Below the pieces are notes generated by a model. It saw only the letters and a list, made by a program, of their open reading frames with translations, searched no databases and had not been told where the DNA came from. Below are positions 40,582 to 47,642 of a stretch of DNA of 53,124 nt, piece by piece. Position 1 is the stretch's first letter. Every line of letters begins with the position of its first letter. The DNA comes from Actinomycetes bacterium (GTDB lineage Bacteria > Actinomycetota > Acidimicrobiia > Acidimicrobiales > RAAP-2): assembly GCA_021803085.1 (NCBI GenBank), contig JAJZMD010000260.1:1-53124 (forward strand). Reading direction: 5' to 3'. The position numbers and the translations under genes are program-made.

Positions 40582-41813
40582 TGAGCCCACTCCAGATGGG
40601 CCCGGTGCGTATCGTCATCGTCGGCGGCTCCTTCGGGGGGCTCACCACCGCCTACGAGCTCCGTCGGCTCCTCACCCCCGAGCGCGCCAAGATCACCCTT
40701 CTCGCCAGGGACGACCAGTTTCGCTTCGTCCCGTCCTTCCCCTGGGTGGCGACCGGGCGGCGGCGCCTCGAGCAGATCTCCTTCCCCCTCGAAGACCCCC
40801 TCACCGCAAAGCAGATCGCCTTCAAAAACGAGACGGTCACCCACGTCGACACGACCGCCAAGGTCGTCACGACCGACGCCGCCGAGCACCCCTACGACTT
40901 CTTGGTCATCGCCACCGGGCACCGCAGCGCCAATGAAGCCGTGCCGGGGCTCGGCTCCTTCGACGGGCCCGGCCACTCGCCGATGTCGGCGCCCGAGACC
41001 GAAGAGCTCGCCGGCGCGATCAGGCGCCTCCTCGCAGACCCGGGCCCCGTCGTCGTCGGCGCGGCGCCCGGAGCGAGCTGCATCGGCCCGGTCTACGAGC
41101 TCGCCTTCGGTCTCGACCACCTGCTCCGGCAGCGAAAGCTCCGCCACCAGGTCCCGATGACCGTCCTCACCCCCGAGCCGTTCCTCGGTCACATGGGCAT
41201 GGGCGGAGCCGGCACGATCCGCCAGCTCCTCGAAGCAGCCCTCGAAGAGCGCGACATCGCGTATCGCACGAGCGTCGCGATCACGAAGATCACCGAAGAC
41301 GCTGTCGATGCCGTCGACGCGGCCCCGACGCCATCTGTCTGCTCGATCGTCATCCCACCACTAGCCGGCGTCGAAGCGGTCGCCGCGAGCGAAGGACTCT
41401 CCAACCCGAAGGGCTTCGTCCCCGTCGATGACCACTACCGCCACCAGAGCGCCGACGGCGTCTACGCCGTCGGGGTCGCCGTCGCCCTCCCTCCGGCCGG
41501 CGAGACCCCCGTGCCGGTCAACTTCCCGAAGACCGGCCACATGACCGAACAGATGGCCAGCATCGCCGCCAGGGACCTCGCCGCGCGCATCGACGGACGA
41601 GAAGCAGGCACCGCCGAGCTCTCCGCTCGCTGCGTGCTCGACATGGGCGACCGGGGCGCCTACATGGCCGTCGACCCCGTCCGCCCGCCGCGAAACCGCA
41701 TCCCGAGAGTGTCCGAGGGACGGCGCTGGCTCTACGCGAAGGAGGCCTTCGAGCGCGCCTACCTCGCCGCTGCCCGCCGGGGACGCCACCTGCCCACCAC
41801 CATCGGGTGGTGA
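40581..41813 (+). CDS. SQR-like FAD-dependent pyridine-disulfide oxidoreductase
   Basis: This 410-residue flavoprotein has the FAD dinucleotide site RIVIVGGSFGGLTTAYELRR at the start, FLVIATGHRS (GxG/ATG motif), AAPGASCIGPVYELAFGLDH with a candidate catalytic Cys, and a C-terminal FAD contact VDDHYRHQSADGVYAVGVAV. It resembles sulfide:quinone oxidoreductases and type II NADH dehydrogenases; the adjacent sulfur-transfer genes favour sulfide oxidation at the membrane face. I chose the ATG that overlaps the DsrE stop (TGATG). Which quinone-site cysteines are present needs alignment. Confidence 0.85.
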   Translation: MSPLQMGPVRIVIVGGSFGGLTTAYELRRLLTPERAKITLLARDDQFRFVPSFPWVATGRRRLEQISFPLEDPLTAKQIAFKNETVTHVDTTAKVVTTDAAEHPYDFLVIATGHRSANEAVPGLGSFDGPGHSPMSAPETEELAGAIRRLLADPGPVVVGAAPGASCIGPVYELAFGLDHLLRQRKLRHQVPMTVLTPEPFLGHMGMGGAGTIRQLLEAALEERDIAYRTSVAITKITEDAVDAVDAAPTPSVCSIVIPPLAGVEAVAASEGLSNPKGFVPVDDHYRHQSADGVYAVGVAVALPPAGETPVPVNFPKTGHMTEQMASIAARDLAARIDGREAGTAELSARCVLDMGDRGAYMAVDPVRPPRNRIPRVSEGRRWLYAKEAFERAYLAAARRGRHLPTTIGW

Positions 41814-42502
41814 GCGTGATGGAGCGCTCCGCTGCCAGCCTGCCCGATGTCGCAGAGCTGCTCGTCGTCTGTGCCCACCCAGACGACGAGTCCTTCGGCC
41901 TCGGCGGCGTGCTCGGGGCCTTCGTGGACCGAGGGACTCAGGTGCGCGTGCTGTGCTTCACCCACGGGGAAGCCTCCACCCTCGGGGAGGACGCTGCGCT
42001 CGGCGAGCGTCGAGCAGCAGAGCTGGACGCTGCCGCCCGTGCCCTCGGCGTGCAGGAGGCCACGCTGCACGCGTATCCCGACGGGCGCCTCGCCGCAGTG
42101 GCGCTCGACGAGCTGGTGGCACGCATCGCCGAGCAGGCTGGCGACGCCGATCTCCTGCTTGCCTTCGACGCGGGCGGGATCACCGGCCATCCCGACCACA
42201 TCCGCGCCACCGAGGCCGCCCTCGCGTTCGGGACCGACCGGCGCCTCCCCGTACTCGGCTGGGTGCTGCCCGAAGAAGTGGCCGCCCAGCTCAACGCCGA
42301 GCTCGGCACCAGCTTCGCCGGGCGGCGACCCGACGAGCTCGACCTCACCGTCGCGGTGGACCGAGACCGCCAGCAAGCGGCGATCGCCTGTCACGCCAGC
42401 CAGTCCACTGACAACCCCGTGCTGTGGCGACGCCTCGAGCTCCTCGGCAGCACCGAGAACCTGCGGTGGCTGCTCCCTCCACCGCGGGCTCGGGTGGCGT
42501 GA
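41810..42502 (+). CDS. LmbE/PIG-L-type deacetylase
   Basis: This 230-residue zinc hydrolase has the AHPDDESFGLGG metal motif near the start and GGITGHPDHI further on, which together supply the family's zinc ligands. In actinobacteria such enzymes deacetylate amino sugars in mycothiol or bacillithiol biosynthesis and detoxification (MshB/Mca types), fitting the thiol context here. I chose GTG 41810, overlapping the previous stop by 4 nt; the ATG at 41819 is an alternative. Confidence 0.87.
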   Translation: MSVMERSAASLPDVAELLVVCAHPDDESFGLGGVLGAFVDRGTQVRVLCFTHGEASTLGEDAALGERRAAELDAAARALGVQEATLHAYPDGRLAAVALDELVARIAEQAGDADLLLAFDAGGITGHPDHIRATEAALAFGTDRRLPVLGWVLPEEVAAQLNAELGTSFAGRRPDELDLTVAVDRDRQQAAIACHASQSTDNPVLWRRLELLGSTENLRWLLPPPRARVA

Positions 42503-42716
42503 GCGCAGTCGACGCGAGCGAATCCCGCCGCTCGAGATCGGCCATGTCGCCGAGAACTTCTCGCACCTCGGTGACGGAGTGCCCGGTCGCAGCCACCAGG
42601 TCGTCGATGCTCACCGGGCCGCCACTCGCCAGCATCTGCCGAAGCGGCGGCCTGTACAGCCAGGGCTCTGCCCGGGTACCTGTACCGTCGTCGACTGGCC
42701 GCCCATGAGGTCCCAT
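42503..42716 (-). pseudogene. Truncated MerB-like (alkylmercury lyase) N-terminal fragment
   Basis: The frame reads LYRPPLRQMLASGGPVSIDD, LVAATGHSVTEVREVLGDMA and DLERRDSLASTALTPPEP, the winged-helix head of MerB-like proteins. A GA-rich ribosome-like site (GAGGAGGAGG) precedes the ATG. The catalytic lyase domain is missing: the frame runs into the antisense of the LmbE-like gene. I treat it as a gene fragment. It is divergent from the CmtR-like regulator, as an organomercurial operon would be. The family call rests on about 55 residues. Confidence 0.5.
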
Positions 42717-42731
42717 CCCTCCTCCTCATCC

Positions 42732-42749
42732 ATGATGACGCGCCATCAT
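42732..42749. promoter_or_regulatory. ATGATG-N6-CATCAT inverted repeat
   Basis: ATGATG (42732-42737) and CATCAT (42744-42749) are perfect 6-bp arms with a 6-bp spacer. The dyad lies between the MerB-like fragment and the CmtR-like regulator, where a repressor of a divergent unit would bind. ACTAAC-N6-ATATCC follows at 42754-42771 and is echoed upstream of the metal cassette near 47250. Confidence 0.45.
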
Positions 42750-42793
42750 TGGGACTAACATTCGGATATCCAGATTCCTTACCGGGAGGTGCT

Positions 42794-42988
42794 GTGGGCG
42801 GCGAACTGACAATCAGGAGATCGAGCGAAACGACCTTCGCCGGTCCCGTCCCCCAGGACGAGCACGGTGCCGACCCCTGCCGTCGGCAGGTCCCCATACC
42901 CATGGATCAAGGCCCGAATCGGACGACTCCGGGGAGCGCCCTCGCCGGAGAGCCCTCCACCGACGCCGTCGCAGGCTTGATGCCGTGA
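42794..42988 (+). CDS. Possible small ORF before the CmtR-like gene
   Basis: A 64-codon frame starts at GTG 42794, three bases after GGGAGGT, and its TGA overlaps the GTG of the CmtR-like gene by 4 nt, which is the coupling used throughout this window. The composition (SSETTFAGPVPQDEHGADPC, then PIPMDQGPNRTTPG) shows no domain. The ribosome site is too close to be ideal. It may be a leader rather than a protein. Confidence 0.25.
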   Translation: MGGELTIRRSSETTFAGPVPQDEHGADPCRRQVPIPMDQGPNRTTPGSALAGEPSTDAVAGLMP

Positions 42989-43371
42989 GCACCCCAGCTG
43001 CCAGTTCGATCCGGGTGACGCAGATGCTCCTGCCACCGGTGCCTCACGACCCAGCGGGACGCGATCTCCTCGCTCGCTTCTACCGTGCCCTCGGCGACCC
43101 GACCCGCTTGGCCCTCCTCGCCTTCTGCGCCGAGGAGGAACGCACCGGCAACGAGTGCGTCGCGCACGCGGGGCTCTCCCAAGGGCGCGTCTCGGCACAC
43201 CTCGGCTGTCTCGTGAGCTGCGGTCTGCTCGAGCTGCGCCGGGCCGGGCGCTTCGCCCACTACCAGGTGACCGACCCCAGGGTGGCAGATCTGGTCCGGC
43301 TCGGGGCCTCGATGGTCGCAGAGCACGCCGCGGGGGTCGCCGCGTGCGCGCGGGTCGCATCGGCTCCGTGA
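42985..43371 (+). CDS. CmtR-like ArsR-family soft-metal regulator
   Basis: This 128-residue winged-helix protein has FYRALGDPTRLALLAFCAEE, then HAGLSQGRVSAHLGCLVSCG, where the C-x3-C pair in the recognition helix region matches the metal site of CmtR (Cys57/Cys61 in Mycobacterium), and the C-terminal AAGVAACARVAS supplies a third Cys. CmtR-type repressors sense Cd, Pb or Hg. The GTG start overlaps a preceding short frame; ATG 43024 is an alternative. It stands beside the MerB-like fragment and the metal cassette, its probable targets. Confidence 0.85.
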   Translation: MSTPAASSIRVTQMLLPPVPHDPAGRDLLARFYRALGDPTRLALLAFCAEEERTGNECVAHAGLSQGRVSAHLGCLVSCGLLELRRAGRFAHYQVTDPRVADLVRLGASMVAEHAAGVAACARVASAP

Positions 43372-43730
43372 GCAGCCGACGCCTGCTCGCACGCGAACAA
43401 TCAGGCGTTGACGCACATTTCGCCTTGCCTTCTCCGTCCGACGACACGTCGGGATCCCACGACCCCAACCGGGTCGGGCCGCCGCCCACCTGGGCGTCTG
43501 CCTCGGAGGCGGTAAGGGTTTGCCTGCACCGTCCCAACCGCAGGCGGGTCGCCCTGATCGCCTTGGTGGTGGGCAGCCTTCTTGTCGGCATCAACCAGGG
43601 CGGGACGCTCGCGTCCGGACATCTGTGGTGGATCGTGTGGGTGCGGGTGGCCCTCGACTACCTCATCCCCGCATGCGTCTCGACGATGGGTGTGCTCGCG
43701 GGCTCCCGGCGCGCGGGCGGCGCGTCCTGA
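43368..43730 (+). CDS. NrtS-like small membrane protein
   Basis: This 120-residue protein has a polar front, then CLHRPNRRRVALIALVVGSL with LVGINQGGTLASGHLWWIVW and VALDYLIPACVSTMGVLAGS, forming two membrane helices. The pattern RRRVALIALVVG-x-LL-x-INQG with a final YL(I/V)P-CVS-x-G-VLA matches the NrtS family, reported as nitrate/nitrite transporters. It overlaps the CmtR-like stop by 4 nt. A second member lies at 50326. Its 3' end overlaps the convergent HMA gene by 73 bp. Confidence 0.82.
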   Translation: MSSRRLLAREQSGVDAHFALPSPSDDTSGSHDPNRVGPPPTWASASEAVRVCLHRPNRRRVALIALVVGSLLVGINQGGTLASGHLWWIVWVRVALDYLIPACVSTMGVLAGSRRAGGAS

Positions 43731-44041
43731 GACTCTGGGGGCGCGCGGTAGGTCAGTGTGACCGGCGCCGGGTTCGAAGGATCGGCCTCGAGTGCCCGTT
43801 TCGCCATCTCCGCGATCTCGGTGGCTCCCAGCTGCGCCGGGTCGTAGCCGACGGCGAGCGCCTCTGCACCGGCATCGTCGATCGACACGACGCCACGGGC
43901 CGACCCGAGCACTTCGCGAACCCGTCTTCGACAGCCGTCGCAGCGAAAGCGCGCACCGCGGAGGGCGACCTCACCCGACATGCCTGCCTCGACATGGAGG
44001 ACACCGCCGCTCGTGGGCATCGAAGTCCTGTCCGTTCCCAT
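43658..44041 (-). CDS. Heavy-metal-associated (HMA/MerP-like) domain protein
   Basis: This 127-residue protein has an HMA domain from about 23: GEVALRGARFRCDGCRRRVR with the metal pair CDGC, REVLGSARGVVSIDDAGAEA and the closing helix TEIAEMAKRALEADP. There is no signal peptide, so it probably works in the cytosol, unlike periplasmic MerP. The tail (TYRAPPESQDAPPARREP) is disordered. The ATG follows the secreted-protein stop by 2 bases. It is last in the metal cassette and convergent with the NrtS-like gene. Confidence 0.85.
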   Translation of the reverse strand: MGTDRTSMPTSGGVLHVEAGMSGEVALRGARFRCDGCRRRVREVLGSARGVVSIDDAGAEALAVGYDPAQLGATEIAEMAKRALEADPSNPAPVTLTYRAPPESQDAPPARREPASTPIVETHAGMR

Positions 44042-44043
44042 CT

Positions 44044-44721
44044 TCAGATGCCGCACGGCGTGTCGACGCCGCCCACCCGGTTGTCGCCGACGAACTGCCA
44101 GGGGGCGTACTGGTCGGCTTGAAGGGTGCCCAGGCCGGAGCGCTGTCCCGAGGCTCCCGGCGCCCTGCGGGCGAGACCGGCTCGGTCGAAGGGCCGCACC
44201 CACGACGACACGTAGTGAAGCGTGCGTCCCCCCGGGTATGCCAGCTCCAAGGTGAGGCGAGCCCGGCACCCGCTGATCGAGACTCGCTCGACGGTGGCGC
44301 TCGTGTAGAGCGCTTCGGGATCGGTCCCATTGGCGAGGTCTCGGGTGAACATAGCGACGACGTGGGACTGGGCTGAGACGACCGCATCGAGGGGCGCGAC
44401 CGAACCGGTGGCGTACACGTCGAGCACCGCGGAGGAGAAGTTGGCATAGTCGTCCACGACAGACCACTGCTCGGCGCTGAGCGAGTGCGGTGAGGTGAAG
44501 CGGACCCAGTGGCCGGCAACGTACTCCTCCATCGACGTCGACTCGGCAGATGAAGCCGTCGCCTCGGCGGCTGGGCCTGCTACTCGTGCGGAGGCCGAGG
44601 GTCCCGACGCGGTGATCCCCCACGCCGCCCCGACCCCGACGAGCGCTGCCAGCGCCATGACAAGCAACGCGTTCGCCCGAAGCCAGGTCCGCCGCGAGGG
44701 TGGTCCTTCCACGGGCTCCAT
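44044..44721 (-). CDS. Membrane-anchored extracytoplasmic protein, unknown
   Basis: This 225-residue protein has an N-terminal membrane helix (NALLVMALAALVGVGAAWGI) and an external domain (EYVAGHWVRFTSPHSLSAEQ, VLDVYATGSVAPLDAVVSAQ, VSISGCRARLTLELAYPGGR). Two cysteines (ISGCRARL and VDTPCGI at the very end) could pair or bind metal. No family is recognised. It lies 99 bp after a thioredoxin-like gene and 2 bp before the HMA gene, so a role in the same envelope metal pathway is likely. Confidence 0.72.
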   Translation of the reverse strand: MEPVEGPPSRRTWLRANALLVMALAALVGVGAAWGITASGPSASARVAGPAAEATASSAESTSMEEYVAGHWVRFTSPHSLSAEQWSVVDDYANFSSAVLDVYATGSVAPLDAVVSAQSHVVAMFTRDLANGTDPEALYTSATVERVSISGCRARLTLELAYPGGRTLHYVSSWVRPFDRAGLARRAPGASGQRSGLGTLQADQYAPWQFVGDNRVGGVDTPCGI

Positions 44722-44820
44722 GCCCCTCGCGCTACCACTGCATCCACGAATATGTCAGAGCAGCCGCGAGGCTCACTGAGCCCCGCTCACGGGTTCGCCC
44801 AGGTGACCGTCGGTCTTCGC

Positions 44821-45537
44821 TCAGCAGCACAGCTGCACGGCGGCCGTAGTCTGGGCGTGGGTGCCGAGCTGCTTCGCCGCGGCGAGCAGGGCTCCCATCG
44901 TCGAGTCCGGCACGCTGCTGCGGTAGCGGATGTGCCCTCTTGGCCCGATCAGCACGTATTGATCGGGGATGCCGGCGGGGTCATAGGCGAGGCTGAGCGA
45001 CTTCGATGCCATCCCCCACTCCCAGCCCGGACGCGTGGCGGACTTGTTCGAGGCCGCATCCGGCCCGAAGGAGAGCGCGTCCTGTCCAAAGGTGAGCAGC
45101 TCTCCCACCCCCTTCTTCCCCGGGGCGAAGTCGCCATAGAGGCCCAAGGTGAGCACACGGAGCCCCGTAGCACGCAGCTGGTCGAAGTGCGCGGCGACCG
45201 CCGGGATGCTCGCCGCGCAGCTCGCGCAGCCCCCGGCCACGAACCACACCATGGTCGGCGTTCCCCGAAGTGAGGCGATCGTGGCGGTCGTCCCGGCAGG
45301 AGTCGTGAAGCTGCCGTTGGGTGCCGGTGTCGCCGATGTCGAGGTCGACCCCGACGCGGACGCGGCGTGGTGCTCGGAGGCCCCAGACTGGACTTTGGCG
45401 CTCGCTGCCTGGCTCGAGCTGCTCGCGAGCGCGTAGGCGCCGATGCCGGCGACGAGGGCGAGGGCGCCTGCCGCCAGGCCCAACCGCCGGCGCCGGCGAG
45501 GTTCGACCGCGCGTTCATGCGCGCCGTGGCCGCTCAT
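44821..45537 (-). CDS. Membrane-anchored thioredoxin-like (TlpA) protein, first
   Basis: This 238-residue protein has a basic front, one membrane helix (RLGLAAGALALVAGIGAYAL), a Ser/Thr/Ala linker and a TlpA/AhpC-type domain with the active site MVWFVAGGCASCAASIPAVA (CASC), then LRVLTLGLYGDFAP and PDQYVLIGPRGHIRYRSS. It ends in a CC pair (AVQLCC). It should face the outside and carry a redox-active disulfide. Its ATG overlaps the neighbouring thioredoxin stop by 4 nt. The terminal CC may bind metal. Confidence 0.87.
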   Translation of the reverse strand: MSGHGAHERAVEPRRRRRLGLAAGALALVAGIGAYALASSSSQAASAKVQSGASEHHAASASGSTSTSATPAPNGSFTTPAGTTATIASLRGTPTMVWFVAGGCASCAASIPAVAAHFDQLRATGLRVLTLGLYGDFAPGKKGVGELLTFGQDALSFGPDAASNKSATRPGWEWGMASKSLSLAYDPAGIPDQYVLIGPRGHIRYRSSVPDSTMGALLAAAKQLGTHAQTTAAVQLCC

Positions 45538-46199
45538 GCGAGCGCCTTTGCGGCACTGAGCAGCTGGGGCATGGTCGATCCCGGCGAGCTGTTCACGTAG
45601 GTGATCTTCCCCTGGGCGTTGACCAGGTAGTAGAGGTCCAAGTAGGCCTTTGGGTTATAGGTGTGGGTGAGGGCCGAAGACGCCTCGCCGAAGGTCCAGT
45701 CCGGGTTCGAAAAGGCGCTGCCCGCTAGGGTCTTCCCGAAGGTTTCCATGGAGGGGCCGGACTGGCCCAAGTCGGCGTAGTTCTCGACTTGGACAACCCG
45801 CACGCCGTCCGAGGCAAGGGTGGCGATGTTCTGGGCCATCGCCTGGGTGCCGGCCTGGCACGACGAACACCAGGTGGTCATGAACCAGATGAGGGTGGGC
45901 TTGCCGCGCAATGCCGCCACGGTCTCGGTCTTCCCGGCGAGCGTGGTGAAGGTGCCGTTCGGGGCGCTCGTCCCGACCGGGAGCGACACGCCAGATGTGC
46001 CCGACGAGCCGTTCGCCGATGCAGAGCCCGAGCTGCTGTTTGCCGCGTGCAGTGCGATGACCAATGCGACGAGCAAGACGACGACGGTGACACTGCCGCC
46101 GAGGAGCAGCCGGTTGCGCTTGTGACGCTGCGCTTCGGCCCGACGGCGCGCGGCGCCGCTCAGGCGTGCCGGCCGCTGTCTGGTCGATGCCTTGCTCAT
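45534..46199 (-). CDS. Membrane-anchored thioredoxin-like (TlpA) protein, second
   Basis: This 221-residue protein has a very basic N-terminus (ARRRAEAQRHKRNRLLLGGS), a membrane helix (VTVVVLLVALVIALHAAN), a Gly/Ser linker and a TlpA-like domain with active site LIWFMTTWCSSCQAGTQAMA (CSSC) and a cis-Pro region (NPKAYLDLYYLVNAQGKITY). It is paralogous to the next gene (AGKTETVAALRGKPTLIWF versus AGTTATIASLRGTPTMVWF), so a tandem duplication made the pair. Together they could reduce and oxidise envelope thiols. Confidence 0.88.
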   Translation of the reverse strand: MSKASTRQRPARLSGAARRRAEAQRHKRNRLLLGGSVTVVVLLVALVIALHAANSSSGSASANGSSGTSGVSLPVGTSAPNGTFTTLAGKTETVAALRGKPTLIWFMTTWCSSCQAGTQAMAQNIATLASDGVRVVQVENYADLGQSGPSMETFGKTLAGSAFSNPDWTFGEASSALTHTYNPKAYLDLYYLVNAQGKITYVNSSPGSTMPQLLSAAKALA

Positions 46200-46879
46200 C
46201 GAAGGGCTCCTTCCCGTGCGCGGGGCGCGTCACCGCTGCACTGCGTCGAGCCGATCTCGGCCCCGGGCGGCGCAGTGACCTCGGCGTCGCTGCAGCAGTC
46301 GTCCGGCAACGGATTCGACCCAGCCGGGAGGGCGCAGCCATCCTCGGTGAAGCATTGCGAGCGTGCCACCTTGCGCAGCCCCCACCAGCACATGCAGGCG
46401 AGCAACACGAGGCTCGCGGAGAGGAACTCGGTCTGGTGGACGGCGAAGAAGTGCTGCAGAGTGCCCGTCGTCGTGTAGAGCCCCACCCCCGACACCCCGA
46501 CGAACGCGAGCAGCGAGGGGATGATGGGGGTGCAGCACAAGAAACTTGGCAGCAGGCTCGCCACGAACGCCACGCCGCCTGCCACGCCGCCTGCTGCGCG
46601 AGCCGCCGCGATCCGCCGCATTGCGTAGACCTGGACGCTCACGACGAGCCCCATGGCAAGCCCGAGCACGATCGCCCAGGTGAGCAGGTAGGCGTCCAGG
46701 TAGTCCCAGTTGGCGAGCTCGAAGCGCTGGGTGTAGTCGAAGGGCAGGAGCAACGTGTAGAAGAACGCCACGACCCCGGCTGCGACTACGAACCCGACGA
46801 GACGCCCGGGCGTACCGAGGACCTCGGCGAGCGCCCTTCGAGCCGTGACGCGCGGGAGGGTGTTGGCGGTCGTGCTCAC
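46196..46879 (-). CDS. Multi-span membrane protein with LCCTP motif
   Basis: This 227-residue protein has several membrane spans (GRLVGFVVAAGVVAFFYTLL, YLLTWAIVLGLAMGLVVSVQ, GGVAGGVAFVASLLPSFLCC) and the motif FLCCTPIIPSLLAFVGVSG, where a CC pair lies at the membrane as in MerT-type mercury transporters. The C-terminal tail has five more cysteines (RSQCFTEDGCALPAG, PDDCCSDAE, STQCSGD) likely to bind soft metal. The start is GTG, overlapping the preceding gene by 4 nt. A metal importer or thiol carrier fits; it is not a canonical MerT. Confidence 0.75.
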   Translation of the reverse strand: MSTTANTLPRVTARRALAEVLGTPGRLVGFVVAAGVVAFFYTLLLPFDYTQRFELANWDYLDAYLLTWAIVLGLAMGLVVSVQVYAMRRIAAARAAGGVAGGVAFVASLLPSFLCCTPIIPSLLAFVGVSGVGLYTTTGTLQHFFAVHQTEFLSASLVLLACMCWWGLRKVARSQCFTEDGCALPAGSNPLPDDCCSDAEVTAPPGAEIGSTQCSGDAPRAREGALR

Positions 46880-47178
46880 GGGCGCCACGCCTTCTCGCCC
46901 GGCGCGCAGCATGCGGCGACACGGTGCCGGTGCCGCACGAAGAGCCCGACAGCGACCGCCAGAAGGACCGCACCGATCACCCCGCCGACCACGCCGAGGG
47001 TCGCCGCGCTCGCCGCCGCCAGGGCGGCGAAGATGACCGGGCCACCGCAGCACAGGACCATCGGGATCGCGAGCAGCAAGAGCGCCGCGCCGCCCTTGCG
47101 CTCCTCGGGTGCCCGAGTGCCCGGAGCCGCACCAGCACGTGCGCTGGCCCCCGGGGTTGTCGCATGGGAAACGGCCAT
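46876..47178 (-). CDS. Small membrane protein with CCGGP motif, MerT/MerE-like
   Basis: This 100-residue protein has a disordered front and two membrane helices (GGAALLLLAIPMVLCCGGPV and AATLGVVGGVIGAVLLAVAV). The first contains CCGGP, resembling the CC-x-GP of MerT. The end reads RHRHRVAACCAPGEK, a His-rich step to a second CC pair. AGGAGGT lies four bases before the ATG. As the first gene of the cassette, downstream of two dyads, it is a good candidate for mercury or other soft-metal entry, though identity with MerT or MerE is not shown. Confidence 0.78.
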   Translation of the reverse strand: MAVSHATTPGASARAGAAPGTRAPEERKGGAALLLLAIPMVLCCGGPVIFAALAAASAATLGVVGGVIGAVLLAVAVGLFVRHRHRVAACCAPGEKAWRP

Positions 47179-47216
47179 CTTGACCTCCTTCGGGTTGCAC
47201 AGGTCCTGCTCCGTGG

Positions 47217-47272
47217 CGTGACCGGACGGTCACGATCAGGACAAGTACTAACCTACTACATATCCGTGGTAG
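47217..47272. promoter_or_regulatory. Two dyads in the metal-cassette promoter region
   Basis: CGTGACCG-GA-CGGTCACG (47217-47234) is a perfect 8-bp inverted repeat in the leader, and CTACTAC-N6-GTGGTAG (47253-47272) is a 6/7 inverted repeat further up. The second includes ACTAAC-N7-ATATCC (47248-47266 region), similar to a sequence before the CmtR-like gene. They lie where CmtR-type repression of the cassette would be expected. Confidence 0.5.
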
Positions 47273-47642
47273 CGAGTAAACGCGGGGCGTCGGGGTGGCC
47301 CCATCGGACTGGCAAGCGACAAAGAGAGAACCGAGAGCACGGGCCGACGGGCCCAGGTCCATGCGAGGAATCGCTGTCGACGTCGCGACATCCGGCCAAA
47401 GACACCACCTAACACGGGCGGCCGGACCTGGGGTAGGGCCGAGAGCATCACCAGCACCCTCAACGTCAGGCTCAGCGAATCCGGAAGGTGCCACTGTGCC
47501 ATCGAACGCGGCGACCTCGACCGACATCGCCGACCGGGTAGCCCACTTGCCACCTACTGGGAGTCGTTCGTTACCGCGCCCGGGTCTGTCGACCGGTAGA
47601 ACGGCCGAGGGCTGACACTCGAGGTGTCGCTGCTGGCCGTGC
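47273..47642. other. No gene recognised
   Basis: No frame here has a ribosome site with a convincing protein. The stretch lies between the promoter of the metal cassette and the 3' end of the M56 gene. It probably contains the upstream part of the cassette promoter. Confidence 0.5.

Noticed and set aside
47248-47553. 101-codon minus-strand frame before the metal cassette
   Set aside because: It begins within the proposed operator, is Arg/Pro-rich and has no ribosome site or domain.
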